A DNA stretch of 64,000 nucleotides, taken from Epiperipatus broadwayi (taxonomy: Eukaryota > Onychophora > Udeonychophora > Euonychophora > Peripatidae). The position numbers and the translations under genes were made by a program. Below, piece after piece: positions 11,773-23,451 of this stretch (positions are counted from its first letter, which is position 1; each line of letters begins with the position of its first letter). The notes below the pieces were generated by a model, which saw only the letters and a list, made by a program, of their open reading frames with translations, made no database searches and was not told where the DNA came from. The stretch lies in assembly GCA_028023455.1 (NCBI GenBank), contig JAQFVV010012490.1, forward strand, positions 2,478,001 through 2,542,000, in the 5' to 3' direction.

Positions 11773-13976
11773 TGTAACGATCCGGAGAAAGCGACTTAAC
11801 GTAATCTGCACTACGGGGCGCCATCTAGGCATTTGAACCTAGAAAAATTTATAAAGTAGGCAGATACGTAAGTCAAAAAAAAAAAAAATTTTTTTTTTTT
11901 TTAAATTTTGATTCCGGTCGTTAGCCCATGTCACTAGCTCAGTGGAATAGCAGAGATTTAATAAGATAATCTAAGAGTATATATAAAACAAGGAATAAAA
12001 TAAGCCACTGCCAGTAATTAACATACAAACATTTATTTATGCACATATATATAAGATTTAAAATTATTTTAGTATTAGTTTTACATTTTAATTTTTAACA
12101 TTCTTTTTAACTTTGATTTTTGACTTTAATTTACATTTAATTACTATTATATTCTAATTTTACATTTTAATTAAGTTCGCACAGATGGGATTATAGAAGC
12201 TTGTTTTAATATGTTGCTATAGATCGGTTACATAGATTACACGGTTAAAAACATTTCAAAATAAACATAAACGATCAAAATATAAAATCATTGATTACTG
12301 ACAATTGCGGAGGGAAATTTATACGTAACCCAATAGTATTCACCATAAGATACTTGCATTGTCACCAATAACTTAAAAGACATCCGAATAAATACATTTT
12401 AGATACTCACCGTAAGGTATCATTATTTATCGAATGTCTATATATTTTGATCAAATATGGAAAAGCAAAACATAGTTAACCAATAAACAATCCATGCAAG
12501 CGTCTATAAACAACTTAAATTTAATGCATTTTTATTTAGGATCGAGTATGAATAGACCACATAAATTTGCTTTTGAAAATAAACATTCTATCCCTATTTA
12601 ACCTTAGGCTAAAATTTGTAGTCAAACTGGCATCAATTCATCTGATATATCGATGTATTCAATGTAATAAAATACGACAGCACAAAAGGTTAAAAGAAGA
12701 AATTGCCTCTTATGAGATAGGAATATTACATCTATCTCTAAAGAAGAGCAATAAAACAAAAAACTCCATAGAAAGGAACTGCGGTATCTGACTTATAATT
12801 CCTTCCATAGGCAAACGGAAGTGTGCAGCGTATGAAGCGATTCTGCCCGTAGCGAATCAATATTACATCTACTAATCACACCAATATATCCAATCCATTG
12901 ACCCAATTTAACCACGAGACAAATAACCTAAGATTACCCTCCCCTAATATAACTTTACAAATCTATACAGCCATTCACGCCCGACTTAAGTTTAACATTT
13001 ATATAATTTAACTTAACGGAAAACAGAAATCATAATAAAACTTAAAGAACAAAATTAAATAAATGGAAATGATTTTAAATAAATACATCAAATAATATTA
13101 TTAATAAATTAAGTTGGTCAGATAGGATAATATTGCAATCATTTAAATATGGAAAATTTTAATTTAATGTTCATTATTTATAAAGTTCTTACGGTTTAAA
13201 AAGTTCATCTTTATCCGTTGCTTGCCATGAACGTGAATTCCCACGCTGTCCTAAGATTGGTATCCATTTAGCCGTTGTTTTATTTATTCATTCGGAGGTT
13301 TTTTTAGTTTAATTGGTCCTCAATGTAGGAAACGATAGTTCATTTCTTTTTCTTTCTTAGCAAAGCTGAAGGGATTGAATCATGCGTCTTTTTTCAATCC
13401 CTTCTCCTTCACTTCCGCACTAACACATCTCTCTCACATCGTAATAATCATTCACTAGTCACTGATTAATAATTTCCAAATTTTCCTTTTATATTAATGT
13501 GAAGGATTGAATTTACATTACGTCACCGATGCGATGGTCCTTTCGCTGCGGTCCGATTCCATAGGGATTTCTTCTTATTTGCTAACAGTTTCTATTGTTT
13601 TCCTATCTGACCGGTATTTTTACATTTAAATGCCCAAGGCTGGTTTACATTTGACTAATTAAATTTATCATTTCCATTTCTGATTAATTAACCTGTTTTC
13701 CAAATCAAAGATATATTTAAAGATAAATTTAAAGATATAATTTTATCTCCAAATCTTTTTAAGTTTTTGTTTTTAAAATACCTTTTCTATTTTTAATACA
13801 GTTTTATTTTAATAATTTTTTATATCTGTGCGATTTAATATATAAGAGTTTAAGATGATATTTAATTTCAATTTTTAATTCTAAAAGAAAATTTTTAAAT
13901 GCGAACTTTTTAATTTACTTTCATGTTTAATAAATAAAAAACAACAACAATGTAACGAACGTCTGTGCTCGTTACA
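11773..13976. mobile_element. 2.2-kb TG...CA element, candidate solo LTR
   Basis: It begins TGTAACGA and ends TCGTTACA (8-bp perfect terminal inverted repeat) and is flanked by ATATAT on both sides, a possible target duplication inside a TA run. TG...CA ends with a short inverted repeat are typical of LTRs. The right end forms its own hairpin (TGTAACGA at 13951-13958 facing TCGTTACA at 13969-13976). The sequence is richer in G+C and CpG than its surroundings. It contains no recognisable gag, protease, RT or integrase, and the longest open frame (about 12567-12791) matches nothing I know. A solo LTR would be unusually long at 2.2 kb. A non-autonomous LTR element or a DNA transposon with a short TIR are alternatives. 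Confidence 0.5.
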
Positions 13977-14059
13977 ATATATAGTTATGTGTATTGGTTG
14001 TATAAAATGGAGTGAATATCTGAAGGGAACATGAAAGTCTAGTTCAAATCCTGTTTAAT

Positions 14060-14826
14060 TACATCTAGCTTAAATATATATATTATACTTGCATTTAAAT
14101 TGAACATTATTATTCTATTTTTGTAATATCAGATATATTTTTATCATTTTAGCCATTTAGTATATAATTTTGTTAATAATTTCTCGATTTTTCCCTTTTT
14201 TAAAAATTATCTAAAATAATTTCGTTTTATTTATTTTTCTAATACTTTCTCTATTTTCACATACTTTTTTTAAATTATCTATACAATAATTTCTTCATTT
14301 ATTTATTTTTGTTTTATTTCTCCACTGACATACTTAAAATTTTGTTTTCCTTTTCTTTATTTTTATATAATTTCTTGGTGAAGCCTTTTATACATTTTCT
14401 TGATTTTTTTTTTTTTAATAATGTGGCCTTTTTTTTTTCCCCAAAACAACTATTTTTTCATTATCAGGTTGTTTTATATTATTGAAATTTGTCTTTTTTT
14501 TTTTTTTTTTTGCCAATTCACAATTATACTTTTTTTTTTTTTGTCATCATTAACTTTTTTTTTGTCTTACTTTACAGAATTCCAAATATTATATTCTCTT
14601 AATTAGGTTGTTTAAGACATTTATAATTTTTTTCTTCATGCTTTGCTTTGTTTTAATCATAAATTGATGAATAAATTGCTGCTTTTTTTGTAGCAGTTCT
14701 TAGTAAAATGTTATCTTTTAGCATATTTATCAAATCTGTATTTTTTGATATTTTTTGTTTGTCTGTCTTATAAATCAATGAACATTTAATTCAACTCATC
14801 TTCACCTTCATTTGTATATTTTCCAT
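14060..14826 (-). mobile_element. RTE LINE copy 1, middle part
   Basis: This part continues the RTE copy interrupted at 11.2 kb. The plus-strand blocks TTTTATCATTTTAGCCATTT and GTATATAATTTTGTTAA (about 14143-14180) match 58268-58305 of the RTE at 56.9-59.7 kb. AATTGCTGCTTTTTTTGTAGCAG (14677 region) matches 58789 onward. Long T runs between 14405 and 14560 are expansions. Order and spacing are colinear with the reference copy. No frame is intact. Confidence 0.65.
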
Positions 14827-17765
14827 TAGAGCTACTCAAATAGGATGATCCTGGGGGTAAAAAATTATCCCGTGACAATAAACCAAATTTTCCAGGAATC
14901 GCTCTAATTCTTATTAAGATTTTTTTTCACTTTTTGTAAAGATATCAAAAATATTTGCACTTAAAATTTTAATATATGTATTTGCTCTACTTTTTTGGTC
15001 ATAATAATGAATTTTGTCAAAATTAGAAAAATGCAATACATGTGCCACAGATAGAGAATTTATCATACAAATTCGAACATATTGAAATGTAGTCATTTGT
15101 TATCTATAATTATAATTTATATAATTATAATTTACAAACTTTTCAGTATAAGCCTATTGTTATGAAACTCATTTTCCACTCTGAAATTCTTTTTAATACA
15201 AATTTGTAAAAAAAATGTTGCTCAATGTTATAAAATTTGCCTTTATTAAATTCTAATTCAGGGAATCCCTTTATTTGTAGTTATTTTTTGATGAATACAT
15301 ATACTTTATTTTATTATTATAATTATTATTCTGGATAATTTAATATAATCAAAAACATAAGTAAATAAAGAAGTGCTTAAGTAACATTTGAAAATTTTAT
15401 TCTTAATTCTTAAATACAAATCTTTACTGTTAGAAATTTTTTTTATAAGAATAAAAAAGATTTTTTAAGAAAGTTTTGAAAATCAAATTATAAGTAAGAT
15501 AAGTTTTTTTTAATTTGGTTTAGTATTTTAATCTATTTTTTCATTGTTATTAAATAAGATATTACATTAATGCTATAATGTCAACTGGAAGTGCATCTAA
15601 AGCATGGCAGTACTTTATACAAGATAAAAAAACAGATACTGCCACTTGCAATAAATGCCATGCAACTATAATATGTAAAGGATTTTCAACAAGTGGACTT
15701 CTTCTTCAATTTAAAAATGTGCATAAGGAAGTGGAAATTGAAATAAATAAAAAAAGACCAAATGAAGAAACAGATTTGGAAGTTATAAATTTTCAATGTA
15801 AAATTACATCATTTATAAAAAAGGAGGAATCTATAGAAGAAATCATTTCAAAATTGGCAGCTGTCAATGGGTTTTATATTAATACTATCACAAAATTTGA
15901 ATATATAAGAAAAACGTTTTCTGATAAAGGCATGGTATATGTTATGAATATGGTAGAAAGTCAAAACTATTTGGCAAAATAAAATATAGTTAAGGAAATG
16001 ACCATACAAATTGAAGCGGCTCAAGATTCTCTTTTTCGATGGATGAGTACACATCTTTAAAAAATTGTTGCTATATGAATTTAAATGTGCATTCATCAAC
16101 TAAGTTTTGAAACTTGGGTATGATTTGCATATTTGGGATACTTCCTGCAGAAAAAAAATTGTTGATATCGTTGAAAGTAAATTGTCAGACTTATAATTTA
16201 TCTACAAGAAGCATATAATTTATTGTGTGATTGACAGTGCATCAGTTATGAAAAAATTTGGCTGATAAAGCAGAATGAAGCACCAATTGTGTTATGCACA
16301 TGGACTACATTTAGCTGTTACTGATATTCTCTATAAAAAAAAATGTGATTTATGATGCATCAATCTGTGAATGTTATGAACATGAATAGAGTTCTGCAGA
16401 AAACCATACGAAAGATAGCGAGACTGATACTGATGAGAATGAGTTCATAACTTTAGTGGGGATTTTCAGTCAGGTAAAAACGATTAATTTAATTTAACAA
16501 ACATTGAACTCACTGATGAGCTTGCTCAAACAGTTCAAAAAGTCCATAAAATTGTATGAATGTTTCGTAAATCACCACTCTAAAATGAAATTCTACAAAA
16601 ATATATAAAAACTGTTGATAGTTGATGTAAAAACAAGGTGAAACAGCTTTCTTACAATGCTGGATCTATTTATTGCATTTAAACTTGCATAATGAAGACT
16701 TTGATGAATTTTAATTAGAATAGTCTCAACAATATTGAAAGTATTTCCAAAGACAAATATTTGATATTGAATGCCATAGTAACAGCTTTGCAAACAATAA
16801 AAATTGGTATTGAAAGACTTGGATGGCATAATGCAAACCTATTTGAAACAGAGGATGTATTAGTATTTATTTTTGGTAATTTGTGCAAGAATAAAAATTG
16901 GTTCTCGTCTAAAATGGTGCAGTGTGTGAAACAGAATTTAGGAGCGATGGAATGCATATTTAATTGGCTTATTAAAATATTTAAACAACCCATCAAATTA
17001 TATATATGAATTGGAAATAGATTTCATATTATTACTGCCATCAAAACCAGTATTATAGGCTTCAATTAAAAAATTATTTTCTAAACTATTTGTTGCAGAT
17101 AATGAAGCTGGTTCTTCCGCTACTATTTGAGAATTACATAAGTATGATGATGAGGCTGAAACTTTATTGATGGCAAAGACATATCTTGACTACATGTGAC
17201 TTGACACTTCATCAGAAATCAGCTGCTGCCATTTCGAATGTCACTAGAGTTGAAAATGATGTAAATAATATCTCTAACAAAATGAGCATTTTTGAAGCAA
17301 TAGGGAAGCGCACAAGTAATTTAGAAAAATATAACGCACTAATAACCATCCCACTGACATCAATTGAATTGGAAAGAGCTTTTTCTGCAGCTGGTCTTTT
17401 TATCATGAAAATTCAGTCATCTTTAAGTGATAGGGCCATTGACAACTTACGTTTTCCAAAAATTATTATAAAAATTAATATTTTCATTTCTCATTATATT
17501 TTATTCAAATTAATATGAATTTGTTTTTGTTTTGTTTATAATGAATTATTTTGTATTTAAGTTTTTGCCTTAAGAATAATCTTTTTTTAAAGTTCATAGT
17601 GAATTTTTTGTATTGTGTTGAACTGAAAAAGAATACTCCACCTACTACAACACAACATGTATTAAGTGGATTATTTCATGCTTTTTTTAAACAGCTCTTG
17701 GGAATAGAATCATTTCCATTTCAGGATTTGAATTTTACATGTTTTACAGGAAATGAGAAACTCTA
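14827..17765 (+). mobile_element. hAT DNA transposon, 2.9 kb, inserted in RTE copy 1
   Basis: The ends are imperfect inverted repeats. The left end reads TAGAGCTACTCAAAT, and the right end read inward is TAGAGTTTCTCATTT. The flanking 8-bp sequences are TTTTCCAT (14819-14826) and GTTTCCAT (17766-17773), seven of eight identical, as expected of a hAT target duplication. Immediately outside both ends the sequence matches RTE, with CATGTCCATTTTC after 17771 corresponding to 59121 of the reference copy. The element carries a BED-finger/hATC transposase pseudogene. It is an old but nearly full-length copy. Confidence 0.7.
15578..17518 (+). pseudogene. hAT transposase, BED zinc finger and hAT dimerisation domain, broken
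   Basis: The first open part (15578-15982, 134 codons from ATG) has a BED-type finger: KAWQYF near residues 8-13, CNKC at 24-27, a Thr/Ser-Gly-Leu turn, and His at the usual distance. It then has low-complexity sequence and TITKFEYIRKTF, the start of the RNase H-like region. A middle part (about 16690-17009, open from 16761) has ALQTIKIGIERLG followed by a variant of the usual helix. The C-terminal part (17186-17518) has IPLTSIELERAFSAAGL and LSDRAIDNLRF, the hATC dimerisation domain with its Ser-xx-ERxFSxAG signature. Stops and frameshifts separate the three parts, so no active transposase can be made from this copy. The family normally excises and inserts DNA through TIRs, making 8-bp duplications. 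Confidence 0.8.
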
Positions 17766-18308
17766 GTTTCCATGTCCATTTTCAATTTGAATTTTTCTCA
17801 AAGAATTTCTAATATACAATCTGTAAATTATATCAGTTAAATTCTCTTATTTTTCTGTTCATATCCAAATCACTCTCTTCATCTTATAATCATTTTTTAA
17901 TTCTTGCATTTATATTTCTTATAACAATCTTAAATTATTTTTTAATCTGATAAAAAAATAAACATTCTATATATACATATACTTCTTCACTAGAATGAGA
18001 ACTTGTTAGTGCATTAATTTGAATTATCTGCATTTATTATGCTCCATTAAATTGAAATCTAATCTTGCTACTCTGTTTTTTTTTTCATCTTTTTTTTATA
18101 ATGAATCCCAATTTACTTTGCTTTCAATTTTGTGTTTTTGTAATAAAGAATAACCACCTTTCAAGTTAATTGTCTTTTCATTTTGACTTCTGGTTCCACA
18201 AAGTTCACAATATCTTATTTAATATTAGACTTTTTACCCAGTTTATGCAGTATTCCTTCACTTGAAATGATCTATTAATATACATTATCAAATAAAAAAT
18301 TATCAAAT
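17766..18308 (-). mobile_element. RTE LINE copy 1, 5' part (endonuclease region)
   Basis: Plus-strand blocks match 59121-59720 of the reference copy: ATGAGAACTTGTTAG near 17995 (59372), TGAATTATCTGCATTTATTA near 18020 (59396), CAAAGTTCACAATAT near 18198 (59601), and the terminal CTTCACTTGAAATGATCT near 18255 followed by the region just before the ORF2 start. On the minus strand it therefore encodes the APE-type endonuclease, now full of stops. It completes a single RTE insertion spanning 10071-18308. Confidence 0.75.
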
Positions 18309-18473
18309 GGTAATCTAGTTTTTTAATCCCACAATTTCTAGTGTTCTCTGCCTTCAGTCACCAATTATAAGTTTAGTTGATGACTTTGCAGCCTCTAAAA
18401 TATGAGGGCCATAATTTATGTGTCTGTCATGATTATAAATATAAAAGAGAATGAGTATTTATATACAGTATAT

Positions 18474-18633
18474 ATTGTACTGGTATGAAGTGTGGCTATA
18501 TGGATTGAATTGCTCATGAGATAGACACTACTGAAATTAAATTAATAGGTTAATCAAACATAGAATTAACTAAGTAGAATAAAAGACTTTATTTTATATG
18601 TAATCCAAATTTCCTCACTTATACCAGTACATT
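18474..18633. repeat. Short TIR element, about 160 bp
   Basis: ATTGTACTGGTATGAAGTG (18474-18492) faces CACTTATACCAGTACATT (18616-18633): inverted ends of 18-19 bp with one indel and one mismatch. There is no coding capacity, so it is a MITE-like sequence. No target duplication was settled in the AT-rich flanks. Confidence 0.5.
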
Positions 18634-18639
18634 ATTTAA

Positions 18640-21140
18640 AGAAATTACTTAGAAAAAAGTACAAGATAATGATTTGATACTAAGTAAATTATGCTTCTTG
18701 GATACCATCTACAATGTATTTTAACTGCTAGGATAATTAATTCCTAACTCAGCAATACAAATAATTAATAATAATAATATATTTATAATTTGTAAATGAA
18801 CTATGGATGTATATAAAATATAACAAATAAACGATGTTAAAAACAATAGACATATATTTATAACTAAAAGAAAATATATACACATGGGTGTGACTACACT
18901 TTAATCAAAGATATCAATAAATGTTTTAACTTATTACGATTTCATCAGTTTAATGAATCAAAAATTATTCATACCTATCTAAACTGATAAGTTTGTAATT
19001 TGGAATAATGATAATTATATTTGGTTAATACCATTAATCATAAAATAAAAGAACTAACATAAATAATTACAATAAACATAAATAAATGTCTGAATAGGAT
19101 TTAATAATCTGTGGTAGGCATTAATTGCTTGATAAGAATATGGTTTTATACTAAATAAAATATATTATATTAGCAAAACATGAAAATGTGAAATATTGCA
19201 AGATTTGCTATAGTGGATATTGTAAATCACATTAGATGCTTCTGAAAACAATCATCCATTTATTATTTATAATACACAATACATGTGATTTCATTATCAT
19301 AATTTCTTTATAGAAAGTCGGTGTTTTATCTTTGTTATGTAATGATCCTGAAACACACTAAAAATACATATAAACTGAAGGTTTATTTGGGACAGATCAG
19401 TTATCCAATATGAACTAGCCTGATATGATGTTGCAATATTATAAAATTGCTGAAAAGAATTAAAATCGATGTTTCTCTACAGATAATCCTCATGTAATAT
19501 ATGTATTTTTAGCACAGCTGTTAAACTTTATTATTGATATTAATATTTAATATAAAATATTTATCTATATTTAGTGGAAATCAAATATAAATTCTGTGAA
19601 TATTTCAGTAAAATGAAATTTTATTGAGAACACAAGTTTTAAATGATCAGTTATTAAGTTATTACACTTTCGTTTGTTAAAAGAATAGTTGATAAAATTT
19701 AAGTTTCCATGGAGTAACCTTTCTTTATACAGAACTTCATAAATGTATACAGTGTTGCTCCTATGATAAGATAAAATCTGCTAAATTTTCTTCTATGAAA
19801 GGTGAATATATAAAAAGTGACTATCCTTTAGAAGAAAAGGAAGCAATATCCCTTTGTTTTTTGTTGACAATAACTCACAAACTATTTCTTTCACCTCATA
19901 GTTTTTTATTAATATCCCCTGTATTATTGCTATGCACAACTTCTTCGTGATTTTATTCACAAAATTTTATCAAGAAACTTATTATTGTTTTCTTTTTTTT
20001 TTTTAACATTATTTCAAACCTTTAAATCATTTTTACACATAATAGATTTATATAAAATTGGGCATTTTTTCTTTATTCCTATCAAGATGTGTGCATGTAT
20101 CTATCAGTACGGTATGTAGGTAATGATCATTGACTTCTGAATAAAGTAATGAGCTAATTTAATGTATATAAAGAATTTGAACTGCATATGACATTGTTAT
20201 GATTTCTATTATAAGATCGTTTCAGTCAGAGGTTTAAATGATATATTAAGTGAATAATTTTTTTTTATTATCTAATATATCCTTTGTCTTCAAAAGGAGC
20301 GATATGCACCTCAATGGTACATATATATGCATCTTTTAATTCTGCCTTCAAGAAAACCTAACCCATATCTGAGATAAGAATTATCAGGTATCTGAGAAAA
20401 AAATTGTTTTTGGTCTTAAACTCAGAAATAAAAGTCAACTAATTCACCATGCTGGCTAATGCATATTAATGAGTAGTCCATTTGCATTCATTTACTGCAT
20501 GAATACTCATTTCATAACAAAAACTGCAATGCTCAGAACACATTTTTCTATAATCTGCAAATGGAATCAGTGGGTTTGCTATGAAATAAGTTATGATTAA
20601 TAGGAACTTAGCAGTTGGTATCATAATCAAGAATTTACTTTGTAATATTTTTTTTTATAAAACAATAAATCCTGCTACAAGAAACTGTTTACTTAATACT
20701 TTATATTAATTAATATATTTTGAAAATTAAGTTTTTTGTATGTAATCTTTTTTAAAGTTTTGAGCAATTTAAATCTTATTTTGTGGATAATATATTATTA
20801 TTTGATAAATCCTATAAACTTAGATAGATAATTTAATATTTATGTACTTTTATATTTTATTTTATTTTAAAACAAAATACAGTAATGTTTGTAATTATCA
20901 TATTTTTGCTTGATCGTATAATTAAACATAAAATTATTTATTAACTTTTGTTTTCATTAAAAAGTTTTATTTACAATCCTGGAATTAATTAATTGTGAAT
21001 TAATTTTGGTTGTTTTTGAATTTAATGAAAACATATTTGGAAATAAGGGGGAAAATATGTAATTGTTTTGATAAAGTTTATTATAAATTATATAACCATC
21101 AAACATCACATGATCACGATTTTTTTATTCTTAGACAAGC
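18640..21140. other. AT-rich DNA, nothing recognised
   Basis: No exon, RNA gene or assignable repeat was identified in this 2.5-kb stretch. Confidence 0.5.
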
Positions 21141-21250
21141 TGTTTACACACAGTCAAAACTGTCCACGCAGTAGAATCACTCAGTGTAAGCCAGAGTAAT
21201 CAGTGGATGCAGGAAGATTTGTGCATAAAATCCCTATTTAGTGCCTACTC

Positions 21251-21309
21251 ATCCAATATCCTCAGACTACTTTCTAGCTTGTGGCCTTCATCAGTGAGGA
21301 GCCTTGGAT
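21251..21309 (-). ncRNA. Hammerhead-like motif, family 2, left arm
   Basis: Minus strand: AUCCAA, GGC, UCCUCA, CUGAUGA (21294-21288), 13-nt stem II region, GAA, a short stem III, C (21265) as the nucleotide before cleavage, then UGAGGA, UA, UUGGAU. UCCUCA pairs perfectly with UGAGGA, and AUCCAA with UUGGAU, giving a long stem I with an internal loop as in type I hammerheads. Stem II is weak here (A-A at its base), which lowers confidence. Confidence 0.5.
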
Positions 21310-21386
21310 CTGAGAGCATTGTACCTAGAGCACCACCTATATCTTAGGATTTTCCTTGTCCTAAGATCTAGGTGTATTGCTCTCAG

Positions 21387-21445
21387 ATCCAAGGCTCTTC
21401 ACTGATGAAGGCTGCAAGCTAGAAACTAGTTTGGGGATATTGAAT
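21387..21445 (+). ncRNA. Hammerhead-like motif, family 2, right arm
   Basis: AUCCAA, GGC, UCUUCA, CUGAUGA (21402-21408), stem II region with GGCU-GCA-AGCU, GAA(A) at 21422-21425, stem III AC-UA-GU, U (21431), then UGGGGA, UAU and UUGAAU. UCUUCA pairs with UGGGGA through two G-U wobbles where the left-arm copy has Watson-Crick pairs. The base of stem II is an A-A mismatch. Confidence 0.5.
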
Positions 21446-21559
21446 GAGTAGACACTAGATAGGGATTTTATACACAAATCCTAAGATCTAGGTTCCTGCA
21501 TCCATTGATTACTCTGGCTTGCATTGAATGTTGCTACTGTATGGCTAGGTTTACCTGTG

Positions 21560-22499
21560 TATAAAATATATAGTTAGTTTGAATAGTTTTTAGTTGTAAC
21601 AATTGATGAGCTCTAGTTTATATTGGTGAATCCTGCATTTAATTCTGGATATTATTGTTATTCAATGGATTTTTAAATGATCATTTTCAGGTAATTCTTT
21701 TGGGTTGCATTATTCTTCTTCTGGATGTTTGTAGTCTACAAACTCGTCAAAAAAACTACAAATAACTTTTACAAAAATTATCTAATTTTGAACTAAAAGT
21801 TGCATAAAACTTCTGCAAAGAATTATTGTTATTATTTTGAACTTCAAAATTAAAAAAAAAAATCCTCTGCAAAAAATTAGCAGAAAGAATTCCTGCTGAC
21901 TGTGTGTGTTAGTCTCCTAAAGCAATTGTTCAAACCTGTTACTAGCATTGAGTTAAAACCAAAAGTGGGAAATTTTATAAATGGATATTGATTTATGCAA
22001 GTTTTATTATTTAGCAAATAATATACAAATGGCTGCAGAAAAGAATTTTCTGTTAATTGAAAAGAGACATTTTGATTTCTGTTTGAAGCCATAAAGGAAC
22101 TGAGCAGGAAAAATTTCCTAATATTCCTGCATACTTTATTGTCATGCAACTGTTATTACTATGTGTTTATTCTTATGGCAAAGAAACATAAATGATTTGC
22201 TTATCAACATGGATGAGGTAGTATGGTGAATTTACTGGCTTTTTACCTCTGAATTTAAGATCAAAAATGGTCTTTATTCTTTATTATCGGAAAGTTTTAA
22301 CTGAAATATTGGGTGAGCTTTTTTGTAGTAAGAATAAATGTGTGCCAGTGAATGGTTTTTTTTTTTCTTATAGATATTCACAATCATGACTGACAAAACT
22401 AAATTATGGCCTTTATTCCCAGAAGACTAAAATCACTAACCAAGGCAAGCAGTTGGCAGTTAAAGGAGAGAGTGCTAAAAATCTGATTAGTTCCAGGCT
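21560..22499. other. AT-rich DNA, no gene recognised
   Basis: No exon or RNA gene is seen. The stretch 22380-22500, just before RTE copy 2, could be its 5' untranslated region but has no counterpart in the other copies. Confidence 0.45.
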
Positions 22500-23451
22500 A
22501 TCAGTTCATGGATAACTATTTACTGAGGTATTTACAATTACAGATCACTTTTAAGTAATAAACCATGTCAATTAGAAAAAATTGTCTAATATTAAATGGG
22601 ATATTGTTGGATTTTGTGAAATTATAAGAAAAGATGAAAAGATAATTTAAAAAGTGGATATTATTATAAAGGCATAAATATTGAAAGCACAAGTGGAGTA
22701 GAATTCATTATAAATAAAAAATGGAAGAACAATGTTGTGGAGATTGATGGAATATTAGATGAAGTTGCAAGATTAGTTAATCAAATTAATGAAGATACCA
22801 AATACAGATAATTCTGATTTATGCACTAACAAGTTATTATTGTGATTAAGAAATAGAGAATTTTTATATGAATATACAAAATGTTTTTGATCAGATGAAA
22901 CATTTTAAAATTGTCATGGGATACTTTAATACTAGAATTGCTAAACACTTGAAAAGTATTATGTGTACATTTTGTTATAGTGAATGAAATGAAGGAAAAT
23001 ACAGACATGGAGTTTTTAACAAAAAAGAAAAACTGTGTATTGTGAATTGTTTCTTTAAGAAAAATGTCAAATAGACATGGAAAGATCCAAATAAAAGCAT
23101 AGTTAGAATTAGATTATATCTTGACTAACAGAAAATATATATTTCAAGATTGTAATTTTCTTAATAGATTCAACACAGGAAGTGATTAATTAGTAAGATG
23201 TAAAATATGTATTAATGCAGAGCTAGAAAGATGAAAACTATTAAGAGAGATAGTATTAACATTTTATATTCTTAATCTTCAGAAATGCTCCAATGAATTT
23301 AAATTAGAACTTGCAAATCTTTTAAAATATCAAATTTTGAAGATGGTTCAGATTTGAAAAAAATCAATAAGAACATAATTGATACTCTATTAACAGTTGC
23401 AAGAAAGATATCTGATAAAAAAAATTTTAAAAAGCAGCAAATTACCAGTAT

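Larger units (their letters stand above)
11205..14040. repeat. Foldback family 1, copy A, hammerhead-bearing, interrupted
   Basis: The left arm (about 11205-11590) and right arm (about 11592-11772 plus 13977-14040) are inverted copies of the unit seen at 39.4-40.8 kb. Shared blocks include AGACTTTCAAG (facing ATGAAAGTCTAG), the hammerhead, TTAAGATAGCAAATCTTC (facing GAAGATTTGCTATCTTGA) and the long tract around 11410-11480. A type I hammerhead motif lies on each arm in opposite orientation. The repeat sits inside RTE copy 1, and the 2.2-kb element 11773-13976 sits inside its right arm, giving an age order RTE, foldback, then TG...CA element. Confidence 0.7.
21150..21545. repeat. Foldback family 2, complete inverted copy
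   Basis: Left arm 21150-21345 and right arm 21355-21545 are near-perfect inverted copies. Both carry TAAGCCAGAGTAATCA-like ends, TGCATAAAATCCCTAT (or its complement), ATCCAATATCCTCAG, a hammerhead-like core, CCTTGGATCTGAGAG and CTTAGGATT. The spacer is about 10 bp. There is no open frame. A related insert lies at 23452-23850 and a diverged foldback at 55545-56240. Each arm carries one hammerhead-like motif, in opposite orientation. Confidence 0.75.

Noticed and set aside
16500-16540. CTGATGAGCTTGCTCAAAC resembles a hammerhead core
   Set aside because: It lacks GAAA and a stem I partner and falls in the transposase-coding region of the hAT element.
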